This document shows, in pieces, positions 6,241 to 8,908 of a stretch of DNA of 8,908 bases. The DNA comes from Hyphomicrobiales bacterium (lineage in GTDB: Bacteria > Pseudomonadota > Alphaproteobacteria > Parvibaculales > Parvibaculaceae), in contig JAATFR010000121.1 of NCBI GenBank assembly GCA_015655095.1, positions 1 to 8,908 on the forward strand, read 5' to 3'. Position 1 is the first letter of the stretch, and each line of letters starts with the position of its first letter. A model generated the notes under the pieces. That model was not told where the DNA came from. It saw only the letters and a list, made by a program, of their open reading frames with translations, and did not search any database. The position numbers and the translations under genes were made by a program.

Positions 6241-6999
6241 GTGACAGAGCACGACAGCAAGCGTCTTCCCCAGTTCTACATCACGACGCCCCAGCCGTGC
6301 CCCTATCTGGCCGGTCTTTATGAGCGCAAGGTCTTCACCCACCTGCTTAACAACAGCCCGATCGAACTCAACGACATGCTGAGCCAGTCCGGCTTCCGCC
6401 GGAGCCAGAATATCGCCTACAGGCCCGCCTGCGACGGCTGCAACGCCTGCGTTTCGGTCAGGATCGTGGCCGCCGGCTTCAAGCTCGAGGGCAGTTTCCA
6501 CCGCGTCCTCCAGCGCAACGAGGATGCGCGCGCGACCATACGCCCGGCTCAGGCCACCTCCGAACAATTCTCTCTGCTGCGCGGCTATCTGGACGAGCGG
6601 CACTGGGATGGCGGCATGGCCGACATGACCATGCTCGACTACCAGTCCATGGTCGAGGACACGACCATCCGCACTTCCATCATCGAATACCGGGTGCCGA
6701 AAACGGAGGACGGGGCTGTCGTTGGGCGCGCCTCGCAAGGTCGGCTTATCGCCGCCGCCCTGACCGACATGCTGAGCGACGGCCTCTCCATGGTTTACAG
6801 CTTCTATGAACCCGACGAGACCCAGCGCAGCCTCGGCACCTACATGATCCTTGATCATGTCCGCCGCGCACTCGCCCTGGGGCTTCCCTATGTCTATCTG
6901 GGCTACTGGGTCGACGGCTCGAAAAAGATGGCCTACAAAGCCCGCTTCAAGCCGCTCGAAGCGCTGGGCCCCGAAGGCTGGCAGCTTCTTGAAGAATAA
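6241..6999 (+). CDS. bpt: aspartate/glutamate leucyltransferase (N-degron pathway)
   Basis: A 252-residue protein of the Bpt/Ate1 aminoacyl-tRNA-protein transferase family. Bpt moves leucine from Leu-tRNA to N-terminal Asp or Glu of proteins in the cytoplasm, marking them for ClpS/ClpAP. The full family pattern is present: FYITTPQPCPYL (12-23), GFRRSQNIAYRPACDGCNACVSVRI (51-75) with cysteines at 64, 67 and 70, and the acetyltransferase-like C-terminal domain with MVYSFYEPDE (184-193), RSLGTYMILDHVRRA and YVYLGYWVDGSKKMAYKARFKPLE (217-240). Length is normal. The start is GTG at 6241; no in-frame ATG occurs until residue 46, inside conserved sequence. GGA at 6232-6234 gives a 6-base spacer, with a stronger AGGAG at 6223-6227 further away. 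Eukaryotic-type arginyltransferase (ATE1) is the alternative family name; short bacterial members of this shape are Bpt. Confidence 0.94.
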   Translation: MTEHDSKRLPQFYITTPQPCPYLAGLYERKVFTHLLNNSPIELNDMLSQSGFRRSQNIAYRPACDGCNACVSVRIVAAGFKLEGSFHRVLQRNEDARATIRPAQATSEQFSLLRGYLDERHWDGGMADMTMLDYQSMVEDTTIRTSIIEYRVPKTEDGAVVGRASQGRLIAAALTDMLSDGLSMVYSFYEPDETQRSLGTYMILDHVRRALALGLPYVYLGYWVDGSKKMAYKARFKPLEALGPEGWQLLEE

Positions 7000-7029
7000 G
7001 CGGCGCCCGAACGACGCAGGAAGCTATCC

Positions 7030-7518
7030 ATGGCAAAGCCGCCCCTGAAAGACGCCGGAGAGGCTGGCCGGCGCATGATGTTCATGAGTCTGCTGATCCT
7101 CGCCACAGGCATCTTCGCCGCCTATCTCTCCTATACCGGCGCGATAAATCTCGGCAATCCGGTCGACCTCACCATCGGCATCAACCAGGCCATGCCCATC
7201 GACGCCATCCGCCCGACAGCGGACCTCGATGTGACCGTGAAGCTGGATAATAATGAAAACAAGGTGCTGACCCTCACCGCCCCGGATTCATGCAGCATCT
7301 TCCGCTGGATTCTGGTCGATCCATCCGGGGAATTCGTGCAGTCCGGCATCAGCGACAACTGCCCGGACGTCCGCATCACGCGCTTTGTCGAGGCAAAGCA
7401 GTCGCTTGAAGAAACCTATCCCCTGCCGCTTGACACCCGCCGGGTCAAACCGGGCGATTATGCCCTGCTGATACGCTATTGGGGCTATGAGGACCGGATG
7501 AAGCTCACGCTGAAATAG
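7030..7518 (+). CDS. single-pass membrane-anchored hypothetical protein with a beta-rich, possibly BsuPI-like domain
   Basis: A 162-residue protein I do not recognise with certainty. A charged N-terminus (1-15) leads into one hydrophobic segment (16-36), so the rest probably faces the periplasm. Residues about 64-162 look like a small beta sandwich: DLDVTVKLDNNENKVLTLT, CSIFRWILVDPSGEFVQSG, then a Ser/Leu/Glu stretch, and VKPGDYALLIRYWGY. The order of N-x-x-(K/N) strand, D-x-x-G turn and P-G-x-Y strand resembles BsuPI/intracellular proteinase inhibitor-like domains, which is an inference from pattern. Two cysteines (88 and 111) could pair. Start ATG 7030 has AGGAAG with a 6-base spacer. It starts 30 bases after bpt on the same strand, probably in one operon. 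Function unknown. Confidence 0.82.
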   Translation: MAKPPLKDAGEAGRRMMFMSLLILATGIFAAYLSYTGAINLGNPVDLTIGINQAMPIDAIRPTADLDVTVKLDNNENKVLTLTAPDSCSIFRWILVDPSGEFVQSGISDNCPDVRITRFVEAKQSLEETYPLPLDTRRVKPGDYALLIRYWGYEDRMKLTLK

Positions 7519-7552
7519 ACCGTGACCGGATGCTCCTTCTTCCCTTCCCTCT

Positions 7553-7574
7553 CGCCCCTCCGGAGAGAGGGGCG
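7553..7574. repeat. inverted repeat, possible bidirectional terminator
   Basis: CGCCCCTC and GAGGGGCG with a 6-base spacer (CGGAGA) make an 8-bp GC-rich hairpin 35 bases after the stop at 7518. No run of T follows on either strand, so it is a weak intrinsic terminator but a reasonable RNA 3'-end hairpin. It resembles the short CCCTCTC/GAGAGGG palindromes scattered between genes in many Alphaproteobacteria. Confidence 0.5.
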
Positions 7575-7606
7575 CTGAGTCCATCATATCCCGACAACCG
7601 CTCCTT

Positions 7607-7646
7607 CTCACCCGCCGCGCCGACCTCTCCCACAGGCGCGGGTGAG
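7607..7646. repeat. REP-like imperfect inverted repeat
   Basis: CTCACC(CGC)CGCGCC and GGCGCGGGTGAG form a 12-bp stem with a 3-base bulge around a 13-base loop. It sits between the convergent ends of the anchored hypothetical gene and parC. The CTCACCC...CTCTCCCACAGG...GGTGAGG composition is like that of dispersed intergenic palindromes in Alphaproteobacteria, from memory. Its role as terminator or repeat remnant is inference. Confidence 0.5.
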
Positions 7647-7663
7647 GTGGCTTTAGCAAGGCG

Positions 7664-7676
7664 GGATCATCGATCC
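7664..7676. repeat. short hairpin next to the parC stop
   Basis: GGATC-atc-GATCC, a 5-bp inverted repeat 8 bases beyond the parC stop codon. It is the third hairpin in this spacer and has no T tract. Confidence 0.25.
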
Positions 7677-7684
7677 ACCTGCTC

Positions 7685-8908
7685 CTAGTCCGGCTGGCCG
7701 AACTTGCCGTTGGCGGGGAAGCCCTTGGGCGCAATGTAGCCGGCCTGGGCGCGCGCCCCCTTCCACTCGGCAAGTTCGGTGAAGGTGCGGGCCCGGCCCG
7801 AACGATCATAGGTGACGAGACCATCGGCCAGCGTGAAGCTGCGCACATCGGAAAGGCCGCCATCCTTGTACTTCTGGAGGCGCACGCCCTTGCCGCGCGT
7901 CATCTCGTTCAGCTCGGTGATCGGGAACACCAGCAGCTTGCGGTTTTCGCCCAGCACCGCCACATGGTCGCCCTCAACGGGCACGCACACCGCCACCTCG
8001 TCAGGCGTCGTCACGTTCAGCACCTGCTTGCCGGAGCGCTTGGTCGCGATCACCTCATCCTCCGGCACGATAAAGCCGTTGCCCTCGCGCGAGGCGACAA
8101 TGAGCTTGCGGCCAGGCTGGTGAACGAACAGCGCCACCAGATCCTGCGCCTCGCCCAGTTCGATGATCAGCCTGAGCGGCTCGCCATTGCCGCGCCCACC
8201 GGGCAGCTTGTCCGCGCCGATGGTGAAGAACCGCCCGTCGGTCGCCACGGCCACAAGCTTGTCTGTTGTCTGGGCGTGGAACAGGAAGCGGACGCCATCC
8301 CCTTCCTTGAACTTCAGGTCGGTGCCCGGCTCGATGTGCCCCTTCATGGCCCGTATCCAGCCCTTTTCGGAACAGACAATGGTGACCGGCTCGCGCTCCA
8401 TCATCGCTTCCACCGGCATGGCGTCGAGCATCGGCGCGTCATCCAGCGTGCTGCGGCGGCGGCCCAGTTCCGTAGCCTGACCGAAGGCTTTCTTCAGTGC
8501 CCGGATTTCATCGGAAACCAGCCGCCATTGCTCATCATCAGAGGCCAGAACGGCATTGAGCGTGGCCTGCTCGCTGGAGAGCGTGGCGTGCTCGCCCCGG
8601 ATTTCCATTTCCTCAAGTTTGCGCAAGGAGCGCAGACGCATGTTGAGAATGGCCTCTGCCTGATTGTCGCTGAGCGAGAAGCGCGCCATCAACACGCTCT
8701 TGGGCTCGTCCTCCTCGCGGATGATGCGGATCACCTCATCAAGATTGAGATAGGCGACCAGATAGCCTTCCAGCAGTTCCAGCCGCTTGACGATCTTGTC
8801 GAGGCGGAAGCGGGTGCGGCGCTGAAGCACGATCTGGCGATGTTCAAGCCAGGCGCGCAGCACATCGCGCAGCGACATGACGGCGGGCACCTGTGCGGCG
8901 GAAAGCAC
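7685..8908 (-). CDS. parC: DNA topoisomerase IV subunit A, C-terminal half (5' end outside window)
   Basis: 407 residues in frame to the right edge with no true start; the first codon seen is an internal Val. Whole ParC proteins are about 740-770 residues, so this is roughly the last half. The start matches the end of the breakage-reunion core: VPAVMSLRDVLRAWLEHRQIVLQRR, then GYLVAYLNLDEVIRIIREEDEPK and NQAEAILNMRLRSLRKLEEMEI. The catalytic tyrosine lies upstream and is not in view. From about residue 165 the beta-pinwheel repeats follow, with blades such as GWIRAMKGH, GRFFTIGADKLPGGRGNGEP, GNGFIVPEDEVIATKRSGK and NRKLLVFPITELNEMTRGKGV. ParC pairs with ParE to unlink daughter chromosomes. GyrA is the alternative, but the intact GyrA box QRRGGKG is absent; only a degenerate TRGKGV is present, as in ParC. 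It converges on the bpt cluster across a repeat-rich spacer. Confidence 0.92.
   Translation of the reverse strand: MLSAAQVPAVMSLRDVLRAWLEHRQIVLQRRTRFRLDKIVKRLELLEGYLVAYLNLDEVIRIIREEDEPKSVLMARFSLSDNQAEAILNMRLRSLRKLEEMEIRGEHATLSSEQATLNAVLASDDEQWRLVSDEIRALKKAFGQATELGRRRSTLDDAPMLDAMPVEAMMEREPVTIVCSEKGWIRAMKGHIEPGTDLKFKEGDGVRFLFHAQTTDKLVAVATDGRFFTIGADKLPGGRGNGEPLRLIIELGEAQDLVALFVHQPGRKLIVASREGNGFIVPEDEVIATKRSGKQVLNVTTPDEVAVCVPVEGDHVAVLGENRKLLVFPITELNEMTRGKGVRLQKYKDGGLSDVRSFTLADGLVTYDRSGRARTFTELAEWKGARAQAGYIAPKGFPANGKFGQPD

Noticed and set aside
6172..6858. A 228-codon minus-strand frame opposite bpt
   Set aside because: It lies within the clearly conserved bpt gene and shows no motif of its own.

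Overview
The window looks like an ordinary chromosomal stretch from a GC-rich alphaproteobacterium. This rests on the uniformly GC-rich codon use, the type of ParC C-terminus, the RDD/Bpt pair close to parC, the TonB-like protein whose C-terminal half resembles a domain common in alphaproteobacterial hypothetical proteins, and intergenic inverted repeats of the CTCACCC/GGTGAG and CCCTCTC/GAGAGGG kind. I cannot place it below class. I see no tRNA, rRNA, CRISPR array, insertion sequence, phage gene or integration site.

Layout. Bases 1-865 (minus) hold nearly all of a 3-hydroxyisobutyrate dehydrogenase-family oxidoreductase that runs off the left edge. Divergent from it across about 65 bases is a membrane-anchored penicillin acylase-family Ntn hydrolase (931-3312, plus). 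Its stop lies 8 bases from the stop of a convergent gene (3321-4256, minus) for a protein with a TonB/TolA-like N-terminal anchor and a four-cysteine C-terminal domain that is not the usual TonB domain. A 168-base divergent intergenic region carrying an 18-base hyphenated palindrome separates it from a MarR-family regulator (4425-4952, plus). The regulator converges, with only 9 bases between stops, on a flavin reductase (4962-5441, minus).

After a 257-base spacer comes a likely plus-strand cluster: an RDD-family membrane protein (5699-6193), aspartate/glutamate leucyltransferase bpt (6241-6999) of the N-degron pathway, and a small single-pass membrane protein with a possible BsuPI-like beta domain (7030-7518). 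A 166-base convergent spacer full of inverted repeats follows, then the C-terminal half of topoisomerase IV subunit A, parC (7685-8908, minus), which runs off the right edge.

The genes do not form one obvious pathway. The acylase, the TonB-like protein, the MarR regulator and the flavin reductase could together belong to uptake or processing of an organic compound, but only their adjacency suggests it. The least explained items are the TonB-like hybrid protein, the palindrome in front of it, and the small anchored protein behind bpt.
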